DNA of 64,000 nucleotides from Flavobacteriales bacterium (GTDB lineage Bacteria; Bacteroidota; Bacteroidia; Flavobacteriales_D; Parvicellaceae): NCBI GenBank assembly GCA_020631555.1, contig JAHDGY010000007.1, positions 1 to 64,000 of the forward strand, read 5' to 3'. Shown piece by piece: positions 8,725 to 18,436 of this stretch (position 1 is its first letter; each line of letters starts with the position of its first letter). The notes under the pieces were generated by a model. It saw only the letters and a program-made list of their open reading frames with translations, ran no database searches and was not told where the DNA came from. The position numbers and the translations under genes were made by a program.

Positions 8725-9648
8725 ATGAGAATATCAGGAGGGATAAGTGAGGGGAAGCGGGGTAGATCGTTACTTGTTTTGTTGGTTCTTGCTCTAATTT
8801 GGGGGAGTTCGTACATTTTAATTAAATACGGGATGCACGGGGCAAACGGAAAATCAACATTTGCGTTTGATCAGGTAGGTGCCAGTCGATTGTTTTTGGC
8901 TTTTCTGGTTTTGTTGCCTGGAGCAATAAAACACTTTGGCACTACCCCCAAAAAGTACATTTTACCAATAGTTGGTGTTGGGTTTTTCGGAAACGGAATT
9001 CCTGCGTTTTTATTCGCTGCGGCAGAACGTACAGTGGACAGTGCATTGGTGGGAATGCTGAATACCTTAGTTACATTATTTGCAATTATAATTGGTTGGC
9101 TTGTATACAAAAAGGGAGTCAGCAGAATTCAAATAATGGGGATTCTTGTTGGTACAATCGGGTCGTTTTTGTTGCTTCAAGTGGCTGGTGTCTCAATTAA
9201 TCAAGGAGCTATAGGGATTGTGCACGCAGTTTGCGGATCAATGTGTTATGCAATTAGTTTAAATCTAATTCGGTACGAATTGACTGATGTGTCTTCAATG
9301 GCAATTACGTCCTTGTCATTTTTGTCGACTGGTCCGTTGTGTGGGGTTTATCTATTCGGATTTACCGATTTTGCTAGCAGGGCTTCAAATTTTGGAGATA
9401 ACGGATTTTCCTTGCTGTGCATAATGCTGCTTGGAATTTTCGGAACGGCCCTGGCGGTTTTGTGGTTTAATTACTTGATAAAAATCAGTTCGCATATCTT
9501 TGCGGCATCAGTAACGTATATTATTCCTTTGATTGCACTGTGTTGGGGATTGGTGGATGGAGAGTCTATTGCATTAACGCAAATGTTAGGGATGGGCGTT
9601 GTTTTGATTGGGGTTTATTTGCTTGCCGAACCTTCAAACAAACGATAG
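8725..9648 (+). CDS. EamA/DMT-family transporter, 10 predicted membrane helices
   Basis: An inner-membrane protein with two EamA repeats, each about five helices; the first begins LLVLLVLALIWGSSYILIK. Proteins of this family export or import metabolites such as amino acids; the substrate here cannot be told. The frame is open back to 8635, but that start would lie inside the divergent lipoprotein gene and add 30 non-hydrophobic residues. ATG at 8725, preceded by AAGGA, gives a normal family N-terminus. It is followed closely by the rplU promoter and is probably monocistronic. Confidence 0.85.
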   Translation: MRISGGISEGKRGRSLLVLLVLALIWGSSYILIKYGMHGANGKSTFAFDQVGASRLFLAFLVLLPGAIKHFGTTPKKYILPIVGVGFFGNGIPAFLFAAAERTVDSALVGMLNTLVTLFAIIIGWLVYKKGVSRIQIMGILVGTIGSFLLLQVAGVSINQGAIGIVHAVCGSMCYAISLNLIRYELTDVSSMAITSLSFLSTGPLCGVYLFGFTDFASRASNFGDNGFSLLCIMLLGIFGTALAVLWFNYLIKISSHIFAASVTYIIPLIALCWGLVDGESIALTQMLGMGVVLIGVYLLAEPSNKR

Positions 9649-9650
9649 TG

Positions 9651-9681
9651 TTTGGATTTATCTTTCGATTTAGTAAATTTG
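9651..9681 (+). promoter_or_regulatory. promoter of rplU-rpmA
   Basis: TTTG (9651-9654), 19-base spacer, TAAATTTG (9674-9681): an exact match to the Bacteroidota -33/-7 promoter. It predicts a leader of about 45 bases before the rplU ATG at 9732. Confidence 0.75.
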
Positions 9682-9731
9682 CACCCCCTATTTTGTGGGA
9701 TGACTTAAAGTAACTGCGAAAACACGTAATT

Positions 9732-10190
9732 ATGTACGCAATTGTAGAGATAGCAGGGCAACAATTTAAAGTTGAAAAAGACCAGCAAGTGTTTGTTCAC
9801 AGATTGGAAGGCGACGAGAGCTCAAAAGTTGAGTTTGATCGTGTTCTTTTGATTGAGGATAAAGGCAAAGTAAGTGTTGGCGCCCCAGCTATAGAAGGTG
9901 CGAGAGTAACGGCTAAGATCGTTAAACACCTTAAAGACGATAAAGTGATCGTCTTCAAAAAGAAAAGAAGAAAAGGCTATAAAGTAAGAAATGGCCACCG
10001 TCAATACTTGACAGAAATTAAGATTGATGGAATTAAGTTAAAAGGTGCTACTAAAAAAGCAGCTCCAAAAGCTGAAAAGGTAGAAGCTGAAAAACCGGCC
10101 AAAGAAGCTCCGGCAAAAGAGGCAAAGCCAAAACCTGAAGAGGTACTTAAAAAGAAGGAAACTAAGGAAGAACCAAAAGGCGGAGAATAA
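9732..10190 (+). CDS. rplU: 50S ribosomal protein L21 with long charged tail
   Basis: A large-subunit protein that binds 23S rRNA. Residues 1 to about 102 are a standard L21 (start [18 protein letters not shown]; signature region [14 protein letters not shown]). The last 50 residues are an added Lys/Glu/Ala/Pro-rich tail (for example [14 protein letters not shown]), making the protein 152 residues against about 103 in E. coli. The tail is probably disordered. It is co-transcribed with rpmA 26 bases downstream and driven by a clear promoter. Confidence 0.96.
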   Translation: MYAIVEIAGQQFKVEKDQQVFVHRLEGDESSKVEFDRVLLIEDKGKVSVGAPAIEGARVTAKIVKHLKDDKVIVFKKKRRKGYKVRNGHRQYLTEIKIDGIKLKGATKKAAPKAEKVEAEKPAKEAPAKEAKPKPEEVLKKKETKEEPKGGE

Positions 10191-10216
10191 ATTTCTTGCC
10201 GCCAAACATTTAAACT

Positions 10217-10477
10217 ATGGCACATAAAAAAGGAGTAGGTAGTTCTAAGAATGGTCGTGAGTCGGAATCGAAACGCCTTGGTGTAAAAATCTTCGGTGGA
10301 CAGGCAGCGATTGCTGGTAACATTATTGTTAGACAGAGAGGTACTAAGCACCACCCTGGTGAAAACGTTGGAATGGGTAAAGACCACACGTTGTTTGCAC
10401 TGAAAGATGGCGTTGTACAATTCAGAAAAACAAAAGCTAACAGATCTTTTGTAAGCGTACAGCCGATTTCGGAATAG
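10217..10477 (+). CDS. rpmA: 50S ribosomal protein L27
   Basis: An 86-residue L27 whose N-terminus ([19 protein letters not shown]) begins directly with the mature basic arm that reaches the peptidyl-transferase centre. There is no cleavable leader of the Firmicutes type. Second gene of the rplU-rpmA operon, which ends at a strong hairpin terminator 28 bases downstream. Confidence 0.97.
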   Translation: MAHKKGVGSSKNGRESESKRLGVKIFGGQAAIAGNIIVRQRGTKHHPGENVGMGKDHTLFALKDGVVQFRKTKANRSFVSVQPISE

Positions 10478-10504
10478 ATTAAAAGAAATATTACTATACA
10501 ATGG

Positions 10505-10537
10505 AACTCCCGCAGAAATGCGGGAGTTTTTTATTTT
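10505..10537 (+). terminator. terminator of rplU-rpmA
   Basis: Perfect 10-bp stem AACTCCCGCA/TGCGGGAGTT (10505-10514 and 10519-10528), GAAA tetraloop, followed by a T-rich run. Its presence rules out a serS start inside the hairpin at 10518. Confidence 0.93.
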
Positions 10538-10565
10538 TGAAACTTTTCAATTCATAACTATCGAA

Positions 10566-11840
10566 ATGTTAGAATTACAGCGAATAAGGGCAGAGAAAAA
10601 GGAGATTGTTGAAAGAATGAAAGTCCGAAATATGGACACACAATCTATTCTTGATTTAATTGAAGAGTTGGATAGCGAAAAGCGTGCGACTCAAGTTGAA
10701 TTAGATAACAAACAAGCAGATCTCAATAAAATGTCCCAATCGGTTGGAGCTCTCTTTAAAGAGGGGAAAAAGGAAGAAGCGAATGAAATGCGTTCAAAGG
10801 CTTCCGCTATGAGTGATGAGATTAAAGGTGTCAAAGCCAAATTCGCTAAGTTAGGAGATAAAATTACCGAGCAGTTGTTTCATTTGCCAAATGTTCCAAA
10901 TACGAATGTTCCCAACGGAAAGTCGGATCAAGAAAATCAACTGATTTCTGAGCATGGAACTAGGCCACAGCTTAGCAACGCTTTGCCGCATTGGGAATTA
11001 GCTAAGAAATTCGATTTAATTGATTTTGAACTTGGTGTCAAACTTACCGGAGCAGGGTTTCCAGTTTATCGTGGTAAGGGAGCGATTCTGCAAAGAGCGT
11101 TAATTAACTTTTTTCTCTCTGAGGCGATTAAGGAAGGCTATGAGGAAGTGATTCCGCCGATTTTGGTCAATGAGGCGTCAGGTTATGGTACTGGTCAGTT
11201 GCCAGATAAAGAAGGACAGATGTATCATGTTGGAGCTGATGATCTTTACCTAATTCCAACGGCGGAGGTTCCGGTCACAAACATTCTTCGGAACACGATA
11301 GTGAAAGAATCGCAATTTCCGATTAAAATGACGGCGTATACACCTTGTTTTAGACGCGAGGCAGGATCTTATGGAAAGGATGTACGAGGCTTGAACCGAC
11401 TGCACCAATTCGATAAGGTTGAAATAGTTCAAGCTGTTCATCCTAATAACAGTGAAAAGACGTTGCAGGAAATGGTTAGTTACGTGCAAAGTTTACTGAA
11501 TAAACTTGGATTGGAACATAGAATAGTTCGACTTTGTGGGGGAGATTTAGGTTTTGCTGCTGCTCACACATTCGATTTTGAAGTGTACTCTGCTGCGCAA
11601 GAGAAATGGCTAGAAGTTAGTTCGGTTTCCAATTTTGAGACTTTCCAAAGTAATCGGTTAAAATTGCGATTTAAATCGGATGAGGGTAAGACAATGCTTG
11701 CCCATACCTTGAATGGTAGTGCATTGGCACTGCCGCGAATCGTTGCTTCGATTTTGGAGAATTTTCAGTTGGATAGTGGAGAAGGGATCAAAATTCCAGA
11801 GGTTCTTGTTCCTTTTACCGGCTTTGACAAAATTGATTGA
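10566..11840 (+). CDS. serS: seryl-tRNA synthetase
   Basis: A 424-residue class II synthetase charging tRNA-Ser. The N-terminal tRNA-binding coiled coil spans about residues 1-105; the catalytic core has motif 2 (FRREAGSYGKDVRGL) and motif 3 (NGSALALPRIVASILEN). The frame is open from 10518, but that codon lies inside the rpmA terminator; ATG at 10566 gives the usual beginning MLELQRIRAEKKEI and the usual length. Confidence 0.96.
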   Translation: MLELQRIRAEKKEIVERMKVRNMDTQSILDLIEELDSEKRATQVELDNKQADLNKMSQSVGALFKEGKKEEANEMRSKASAMSDEIKGVKAKFAKLGDKITEQLFHLPNVPNTNVPNGKSDQENQLISEHGTRPQLSNALPHWELAKKFDLIDFELGVKLTGAGFPVYRGKGAILQRALINFFLSEAIKEGYEEVIPPILVNEASGYGTGQLPDKEGQMYHVGADDLYLIPTAEVPVTNILRNTIVKESQFPIKMTAYTPCFRREAGSYGKDVRGLNRLHQFDKVEIVQAVHPNNSEKTLQEMVSYVQSLLNKLGLEHRIVRLCGGDLGFAAAHTFDFEVYSAAQEKWLEVSSVSNFETFQSNRLKLRFKSDEGKTMLAHTLNGSALALPRIVASILENFQLDSGEGIKIPEVLVPFTGFDKID

Positions 11841-12011
11841 TGGCATTTAATTGTGTTGACTTTATTTAAGGGCTCCACGGTTTTCTAAGTGTAATTCTAT
11901 CAAAGGCCTGATTGTATTTGTCTTTTAGCCTTCGGTTGATTGAAGTGATGTGGACCTGAAAAATGAAACAATCAGTTATTGCTACAGAATAAAATTCCTT
12001 AGCTTCAGGCA

Positions 12012-12596
12012 ATGAAGTCTTTTGCGACAGAGCATATTGTTTGGTTTCAGATTCTAGCGGCGATTTTATTTATTTCACTAGTCACTAGTTGCACGCCCAA
12101 TTTCGATCAGGAATTTACGGTTATTAGCTCGCTCGAGGATTCTTTGGCTGTTGGAACCGAAATATATTCGCGTTTGGATTCCACAAAATTATCCAAGGCA
12201 TACGATAGATATCAGAAAAATATGCGTGATCTTCACACGTTATGTGAAACGGTTAACGATACATTGTCGGTTCAAGTGGGCAGGAAGTTTAATCTTTACA
12301 AAGGCGTTCAAACTGGTGGAGAATTTTTCTTCGAGAATTATTCTGTCGGCAGACGGGAGTTGATTTATTCGAAAAGTAACGTTGCAAATCTTAAGAAAGA
12401 TATTACCGAGTTTATTTATTCTAAACCGGTTGCTGAGCGATATGTCGAATTGGAACAGAACCACATAGCCCAATTGTTGAAGGCGATTCGTTTAATGGAA
12501 TTGGCGCAGAAAACAGTTTTTGAAATGGATCAGCTGGCTGGGGCCGAAATTGAAGATTTAATTGCAGCCAAAGTATCTGCTAATTCAAAGCATTAA
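12012..12596 (+). CDS. hypothetical lipoprotein
   Basis: A 194-residue protein of unrecognised family. The N-terminus is a signal peptide with lipobox LVTSC at about residues 23-27, followed by a predicted mostly helical, charged domain (for example KLSKAYDRYQKNMRDLH). It is probably anchored in an envelope membrane. It overlaps the convergent SDR gene by four bases at its 3' end. Confidence 0.6.
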   Translation: MKSFATEHIVWFQILAAILFISLVTSCTPNFDQEFTVISSLEDSLAVGTEIYSRLDSTKLSKAYDRYQKNMRDLHTLCETVNDTLSVQVGRKFNLYKGVQTGGEFFFENYSVGRRELIYSKSNVANLKKDITEFIYSKPVAERYVELEQNHIAQLLKAIRLMELAQKTVFEMDQLAGAEIEDLIAAKVSANSKH

Positions 12597-13396
12597 TCGC
12601 CCGTGCCAGATTGTTTTTTTGCTAGTTCCCAGAACAACGCTGGCCAAAATCGCTTGATGTAGACTAGCAGGGTTTCTTTTCCTCCGATCACTGTTTCTTT
12701 TTGCTTTCCTGCAATTGCCGATAGAATCTTCTTTGCGCAGCTTTGGGCGCTCATTCCATTGGATTGGTGATTATCCATTTTGTTATGGGCCTCACCATCA
12801 CCGTTCAATGCTTTTAGCGAAATGTCTGTTTTTATTAATCCTGGATAAACGAGGGTAACGTTGATTTCAGAATGTTCTAATTCCAATGTTTCGAAAAATC
12901 CTTTAAGAGCATGTTTAGATGCAGCATATGCCGAACGTAGATGGAAACCAAACTGGCCGGTTAAACTACTAACAGTGGCAATGTGTCCGGATCTTTGTTG
13001 TTTCATGATTGGAAGTATAGACTTAGTTAATGTTATAGTACCGAAGTAATTAATCTCCATTAGTTTTCGATCAACAGAAATGCCAGTTTCTTCAATCCTA
13101 GATCGTTGACTAATTCCGGCATTATTGATCAAAACGTCGATACGACCGAATTGCTCGACTATCTGATCTACTGTTGGCTGGATCATATCAGGTTGGGATA
13201 TGTCTAAAGAAATAGGGTGCACTTTTTCCGAGAACAGACATTTAGTTTTTACCAGATTGAGGGCATTGAAGTTTCGAGAGCTAATGATAACTGTTGCTCC
13301 AGATTTATTGGTCAAAATTGCTAATTGTTCTCCGATTCCCGAAGAAGCACCAGATATCCAGACAACTTTGCCAGAAAAGTACTTTGCGGTTCTCAT
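12593..13396 (-). CDS. short-chain dehydrogenase/reductase (SDR)
   Basis: A 267-residue NAD(P)-dependent oxidoreductase of the classical SDR type. It shows the Rossmann glycine motif SGASSGIG (about residues 15-22), the NNAG motif (LINNAGIS), the catalytic Ser in VSSLTGQFG and the catalytic Tyr-Lys pair in YAASKHAL. The C-terminal part with the predicted membrane-associated stretch resembles DHRS7-type SDRs. The substrate is unknown. It lies before proC on the same strand with a 66-base gap. Confidence 0.85.
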   Translation of the reverse strand: MRTAKYFSGKVVWISGASSGIGEQLAILTNKSGATVIISSRNFNALNLVKTKCLFSEKVHPISLDISQPDMIQPTVDQIVEQFGRIDVLINNAGISQRSRIEETGISVDRKLMEINYFGTITLTKSILPIMKQQRSGHIATVSSLTGQFGFHLRSAYAASKHALKGFFETLELEHSEINVTLVYPGLIKTDISLKALNGDGEAHNKMDNHQSNGMSAQSCAKKILSAIAGKQKETVIGGKETLLVYIKRFWPALFWELAKKQSGTGD

Positions 13397-13462
13397 CTAA
13401 AGATGAAATAAATTTCTGGTGAAAATACGTATTCGCTGAATGTCGCCGAATGAAAGATTGCC

Positions 13463-14266
13463 TTATGTTTGGTAAAGGTCGTCTGCCATTCCTGCAGAAG
13501 TGGTAATACCCTTGATAAAAGCAGAGCTAAATCCGTGATGCTCCATCTGATTTAATCCTGCAATTGTACACCCTTTTGGTGAAGTAACTTTGTCAATTTC
13601 ATCCTCCGGATGGGATTGATTTTCCAATAACAGGCTTGCCGCTCCTTTTGCCGTTTGAGCCGCCATTTTGAGGGCTTCGTCCGCATGAAAATCTATCTCT
13701 GTTCCTCCCTGGGATGCTGCCCTTATTGCTCGAAGAAAAAATGCAATGCCACAAGCGCACAGGGCTGTTGCTGAAGACATTTGATCTTCCGTAATCACCA
13801 AAGATGTACCGACCGTATCAAATAACTCTTGAACAATTGGAATATGAGATTTAGATTGTTCATTACCTGCAATGCAAGTCATTGATTCGCCTATCGAAAT
13901 TGCCGTATTGGGCATGGCACGAACAATAGTTAGCTCCTTTTCAACTTGCGAGTTAATTTCGGAAATAGAAACACCGGAAACTACCGGAATAATAAGGTGC
14001 TCTTCCGTAAGGCAGTCTTTTATTTCCATCAAAACGGTATTTAACTGCTGAGGAAGAATTGCTAAAACAATGATTTTGGCCTCTTCTAAAGCCGCTATGT
14101 TGTCTGAAGTAATACGATAGCCTTCCAGTACCAGTCGATCCAATTTTGCGGCCCGTCTTCTTGTAATTGTAATATTTGAAGATGAATATTTTTTCGATTT
14201 CACCAGCCCTTTAGCTAGTGCAACTCCAATATTACCACCTCCGATTATGGCTATTTTTTCACTCAT
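13463..14266 (-). CDS. proC: pyrroline-5-carboxylate reductase
   Basis: A 267-residue enzyme for the last step of proline synthesis, reducing 1-pyrroline-5-carboxylate with NAD(P)H. It has the N-terminal dinucleotide-binding motif GGGNIGVALAKGL and the C-terminal dimerisation signature VTSPKGCTIAGLNQME. The usual SGSGPAY segment reads ALCACGIAFF, a variant I associate with Bacteroidota ProC. No glutamate kinase or proA is present in the window, so it is not part of a proline operon here. Confidence 0.88.
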   Translation of the reverse strand: MSEKIAIIGGGNIGVALAKGLVKSKKYSSSNITITRRRAAKLDRLVLEGYRITSDNIAALEEAKIIVLAILPQQLNTVLMEIKDCLTEEHLIIPVVSGVSISEINSQVEKELTIVRAMPNTAISIGESMTCIAGNEQSKSHIPIVQELFDTVGTSLVITEDQMSSATALCACGIAFFLRAIRAASQGGTEIDFHADEALKMAAQTAKGAASLLLENQSHPEDEIDKVTSPKGCTIAGLNQMEHHGFSSAFIKGITTSAGMADDLYQT

Positions 14267-14360
14267 TTGGGCAAAACTAAATGATTTCCCTTAACCAGCG
14301 TTCACAATTTGAATCGCATTAGATTGAATGCCTATTTCAAGGTCCAACGGAATTTTAAGT

Positions 14361-15677
14361 TTAGTCGGGAGGCAGTTGGCAAATTTGATAATCCTCGTCT
14401 TCGTAAATTGTTTGAAATTCGTTGGGAGGATCAGCAATCTTGTGTTTGTCGACAATAAGGTATTCTACTCCAAGATTAGCTAGGGAATCAAGAAAATTAA
14501 TGTTGGAAATTTGTTCGTTCGTTACCGTCCACCCCTTGCGATTGGTGAAGTACATATCCTGAGGGGATGGGCCTCCGTTTATAACAATTAGCGATTGCTT
14601 AGGTACGATTTTGTCACTCAAATTTTCTAATTCTAACTTATATAATTGGCTGTCCTTAATCCAAAAATCATGTTGTTGATTGGCTATACTTTCGATGGCG
14701 ATGATTCCCAAAACGAGGTATTGAATTTTTGGTTTGATCTGGTTTATGCCAATTCCGGCTAACAATGCCATTATTGGAACAAATGGAATTATATAATAGT
14801 TGTGAAGTGGAAATACTGCGCCAGTTTTGAGAATAAAAACACAAAAAATAATGGTGATGGTTATTACACCAGCTAATAAGGTTTTGTACTGTTTGGAAGT
14901 CACTAAAATTACCAGACCGACCAAACAGCACAATAACGCAGAATACGAATGAAGCGCACTGAAGTAAAACTTCTCTAATAGTTCTGGAAGTAAATTGAAT
15001 ATTTCCAGCATGCCTTCACCCAAGCTTTTTGGAAAATAGAGTTGAAATTTATAGGTGTTGAGTAGATGCGGAACCCAGTAGAAATACCATAAACAGGTTG
15101 TAAGAAATGCGATACCAGCCGCGCACAACAGCAATATCTTTCTTGTAGTTTCAACCTGCCGTATAAATAGAGTTAAAATTAATACGCTAAACAAGCTCAA
15201 GCTTGGAATTTTGCAAAGCAGGCCAAGTGTGGCTAATACAAAGAATAAAATCAGCTTTAGTGACTTACCTTTTCTCAAATATTCGTGGGCGTGGTACAGA
15301 CCAATAATTAGCAGAGCAACACTGAATGTGTCGGGCATTATTTTTCGTGAGAAGGCAAACCAAATGGATACTGCAAGTACGATTGTAGAATTAAATGCGA
15401 TAGGTCGGTTAACAAGTCCCTTGATTAGTTTAAAAAAGTAGAAAAGACCAATACTCGAAATAACTAAATTGATAAGCCTTCCAGACCAATGTGTGTATCC
15501 GAAAATTTGAGAAAATAAATAGATTAGGTAGTTGAAAAAAGGGAATTCTGAACCTATAATACCAGTCTTTTCTCCTGCCATATTAATGGTTGGGTGCAGC
15601 AGATCAGCCCCGTTTTCAAAATAATTTCGCGCAATCATATTGGTAAGAGACTGGCGCCAATTATGTCCAGTTTCCAA
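14361..15677 (-). CDS. glycosyltransferase-39/ArnT-like membrane protein, start uncertain
   Basis: A multi-helix membrane protein of the dolichyl-phosphate-mannose/ArnT type, which transfers sugars from lipid-linked donors on the outer face of the inner membrane. TTG at 15677 begins at LETGHNWRQS, the conserved acidic loop, which normally follows a first membrane helix. The frame continues upstream without a stop to about 15790 and encodes that helix (RFWIISLFVVRLFGITNAP), but contains no ATG or GTG. ATT at 15770 or CTG at 15701 would be possible unusual starts. The gene lies directly after hutU on the same strand, so translation may be coupled. The protein is probably about 30 residues longer than the coordinates given. 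Confidence 0.7.
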   Translation of the reverse strand: METGHNWRQSLTNMIARNYFENGADLLHPTINMAGEKTGIIGSEFPFFNYLIYLFSQIFGYTHWSGRLINLVISSIGLFYFFKLIKGLVNRPIAFNSTIVLAVSIWFAFSRKIMPDTFSVALLIIGLYHAHEYLRKGKSLKLILFFVLATLGLLCKIPSLSLFSVLILTLFIRQVETTRKILLLCAAGIAFLTTCLWYFYWVPHLLNTYKFQLYFPKSLGEGMLEIFNLLPELLEKFYFSALHSYSALLCCLVGLVILVTSKQYKTLLAGVITITIIFCVFILKTGAVFPLHNYYIIPFVPIMALLAGIGINQIKPKIQYLVLGIIAIESIANQQHDFWIKDSQLYKLELENLSDKIVPKQSLIVINGGPSPQDMYFTNRKGWTVTNEQISNINFLDSLANLGVEYLIVDKHKIADPPNEFQTIYEDEDYQICQLPPD

Positions 15678-15781
15678 AGGTGCATTGGTAATTCCAAACA
15701 GTCGAACTACGAAAAGCGATATTATCCAGAAACGGATATCTTTTAGACGATCATGTATTTTTATCCGAATTTGTATGCGAT

Positions 15782-17797
15782 TTAATAGAGCTCTTCTAAC
15801 ACTGAATCGTCTACACGATTAGGCAGAGTAACTGTCAAGTTCGGGGTGCGGTCCATTTCCCTTCGAATAGCGAATTCAGCTTCTTCATTTCTAGCCCAGC
15901 TTCGGCGAGCGATTCCGTTATTCACATCCCAATGCAACATCATCTCAAGTTGGCGCTGTGCCTCAGGTGAACCATCTAATAGCATTCCGAATCCACCATT
16001 AATCACTTCTCCCCAGCCAACGCCTCCGCCGTTATGAATGGATACCCAAGTTGCACCTCGAAAGCTGTCTCCTATGACATTGTGAATCGCCATGTCCGAT
16101 GTGAATCTTGATCCATCATAAATATTGGAAGTTTCTCTATACGGTGAATCGGTTCCAGACACATCGTGGTGATCTCGGCCAAGTACAACAGGCCCAATAT
16201 CCCCGCGCTCAATTGCGTCATTAAATGCCTTGGCAATTTTAATTCTTCCCTCGGCATCAGCGTATAATATTCTTGCCTGCGAGCCAACAACCAGTTTATT
16301 GGCTTGCGCACCTTTTATCCACTGAATGTTGTCAGCCATTTGTTGCTGAATTTCGGTAGGGGAGTCAAGCATCATTTTCTCAAGGACTTCGCATGCAATG
16401 GCATCTGTTTTAGCAAGGTCTTCCTCCTTTCCGGAAGCGCAAACCCATCGGAATGGACCAAATCCGTAGTCAAAACACATTGGTCCCATGATATCTTGAA
16501 CATACGATGGATAACGAAAGCCTGTGCCTTTGGCGTCGAAAACTTCGGCGCCAGCTCTCGATGCTTCCAATAAAAACGCATTCCCGTAATCGAAAAAGTA
16601 TGTTCCTTTTTCCGTGTGTTTATTTATTGCATCCGCGTGGCGTCTCAATGATTCTTTGACTTTCTGTTGGAATGTATCAGGATCGTCTGCCATCATTTGG
16701 TTGGCTTCTTCAAAAGACAAACCAACTGGATAATAACCTCCTGCCCATGGATTGTGTAATGATGTTTGATCTGATCCGAGATCAATTTTAATGTCCGCAT
16801 TTGCAAACGCTTCCCAAACATCTACTACATTTCCGTCGTAGGCAATGGAAACTACTTCCTTATTGTTTGTAGCCTTTTGGACTCTTGTGCAGAGTTCGTT
16901 AACGTCATCAATAACTTCGTCTACCCAACCTTGTTCGTGTCTTTTGCAAGTTGCAGCTGGATTAACCTCGGCCGTTACCGAAACCACCCCTGCAATATTT
17001 CCAGCTTTCGGTTGAGCACCGCTCATTCCGCCTAAACCAGAAGTGACAAATAATTTACCCGCGGTTGATTTGGCGTTAATTTTTCTGCATCCGTTTAGCA
17101 CCGTGATGGTTGTTCCGTGGACAATTCCTTGCGGCCCAATATACATGTAAGAACCGGCGGTCATTTGCCCGTATTGGGTCACGCCCAAAGCATTGAATTT
17201 TTCCCAATCATCTGGCTTAGAATAATTCGGGATCATCATTCCGTTTGTAACGACTACCCGCGGAGCTTCCTTGTGGGACGGAAATAACCCCAATGGATGT
17301 CCAGAATACATTACTAACGTTTGTTCATCCGTCATTTCGGCTAAATATCGCATCGTTAGCCGATATTGTGCCCAGTTGGAGAAAACGGCTCCGTTTCCAC
17401 CGTAAGTGATTAGCTCGTGGGGATGTTGTGCAATGGCATAATCAAGATTATTTTGGATCATTAACTGAATTGCCTTGGCCTGTTGGCTTTTGCCAGGATA
17501 TTCGTCGATGGGTCGGGCATACATCCTGTAGGTCGGGCGATAACGATACATGTAAATGCGTCCGTATTTTTCCAATTCTTCCTTGAATTCTGCTGCCAAC
17601 GCTGCGTGTTGGCTTTTGGGAAAATATCGAAGGGCATTTCGAAGTGCCAATTTTTTCTCCTCAACAGTTAAAATGTCCTTTCTTTTCGGTGCGTGACTTA
17701 CCTTGTCTGAAAAGGGTTGTTGTTCAGGAATTTCATCCGGAATTCCTTCCAAAATTAGGGATTGAAAATCAAGATTTGTAATCGCCTCCATATTCAA
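15782..17797 (-). CDS. hutU: urocanate hydratase
   Basis: A 671-residue urocanase, the second step of histidine degradation: urocanate to imidazolonepropionate with tightly bound NAD. The active-site block is complete, including QDIMGPMCFDYGFGPFRW with its conserved Cys, and the NAD-binding region around VTSGLGGMSGAQPKAG. It is longer than the 550-residue proteobacterial enzyme; the long form is usual in Bacteroidota. None of hutH, hutI or a credible hutG is next to it. A second ATG six bases downstream (17791) is an equally good start. Confidence 0.95.
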   Translation of the reverse strand: MNMEAITNLDFQSLILEGIPDEIPEQQPFSDKVSHAPKRKDILTVEEKKLALRNALRYFPKSQHAALAAEFKEELEKYGRIYMYRYRPTYRMYARPIDEYPGKSQQAKAIQLMIQNNLDYAIAQHPHELITYGGNGAVFSNWAQYRLTMRYLAEMTDEQTLVMYSGHPLGLFPSHKEAPRVVVTNGMMIPNYSKPDDWEKFNALGVTQYGQMTAGSYMYIGPQGIVHGTTITVLNGCRKINAKSTAGKLFVTSGLGGMSGAQPKAGNIAGVVSVTAEVNPAATCKRHEQGWVDEVIDDVNELCTRVQKATNNKEVVSIAYDGNVVDVWEAFANADIKIDLGSDQTSLHNPWAGGYYPVGLSFEEANQMMADDPDTFQQKVKESLRRHADAINKHTEKGTYFFDYGNAFLLEASRAGAEVFDAKGTGFRYPSYVQDIMGPMCFDYGFGPFRWVCASGKEEDLAKTDAIACEVLEKMMLDSPTEIQQQMADNIQWIKGAQANKLVVGSQARILYADAEGRIKIAKAFNDAIERGDIGPVVLGRDHHDVSGTDSPYRETSNIYDGSRFTSDMAIHNVIGDSFRGATWVSIHNGGGVGWGEVINGGFGMLLDGSPEAQRQLEMMLHWDVNNGIARRSWARNEEAEFAIRREMDRTPNLTVTLPNRVDDSVLEELY

Positions 17798-17895
17798 ATT
17801 CTTTCATGATTTCGGACTAAAGCTTAGGGTGGCTTCCGGCCGTATTTAACCAACGGGATGAAAGTAAAGAATTCTAGAGTATCCGCAAAGGCAGT

Positions 17896-18354
17896 CTAAT
17901 TTTCCTCAGGTTGCTCAACCAATTCAGCTTTTTCTAGAATATAAACTAGCTGATTAATATCATCTGGATTTAATCTCAGTAGCCCTTCAAATGTTACTAT
18001 TTGGTCCATTCTGAGATTGTCGTATTGCTTTTTGAGTTGAATTTCAATAACCGATTCGGGACCGGCTTGACCGCAGAAGAAGCAAGAACTGTAAGGATTT
18101 GCTGATAGTACATAGTAACCAGCAACAACATCAAGGGGAATGATATAACCGCGGATAATAACTTTTTTACCGTCTAATTTTTTAATCTGTTTTCCAAATT
18201 CTGGAATGGAATAGTACGCTTGGTATTCGTCTGACCACTTATCAGCGAATTTTACATCTTTCAAAGAATTCCAAGTTATTCTCGTTTGACTTGATGCGAC
18301 AATAGCCGTGAAAATGAATGTCAAACATATAGTGATCTTGATTAGTCCTTTCAT
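17896..18354 (-). CDS. DUF3299-like periplasmic protein
   Basis: A 152-residue secreted protein: signal peptide MKGLIKITICLTFIFTAIVA, then a small domain with GKKVIIRGYIIPLD and NPYSSCFFCGQAGPESVIEI. The pair of cysteines in CFFC is CxxC-like and may bind metal or be redox-active. The fold looks like the OB-type DUF3299 family. It is the third gene of a presumed operon after the ATPase and the His-rich permease (83-base gap). Linkage of DUF3299 genes to such ABC systems suggests metal handling, but the function is not established from this sequence. Confidence 0.6.
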   Translation of the reverse strand: MKGLIKITICLTFIFTAIVASSQTRITWNSLKDVKFADKWSDEYQAYYSIPEFGKQIKKLDGKKVIIRGYIIPLDVVAGYYVLSANPYSSCFFCGQAGPESVIEIQLKKQYDNLRMDQIVTFEGLLRLNPDDINQLVYILEKAELVEQPEEN

Positions 18355-18436
18355 CTCAATTAATTTATAATTCCCCCTAGGTAAAGACTTTAAGATACAA
18401 AGTTAATAACAAAAGGCATACCACGCATTTTATCAA

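Noticed and set aside
10001-10501. 166-codon open frame on the minus strand opposite rplU and rpmA
   Set aside because: It lies opposite two certain ribosomal genes and is low-complexity (Ser/Phe/Ala runs mirroring the Lys/Glu/Ala tail of L21).
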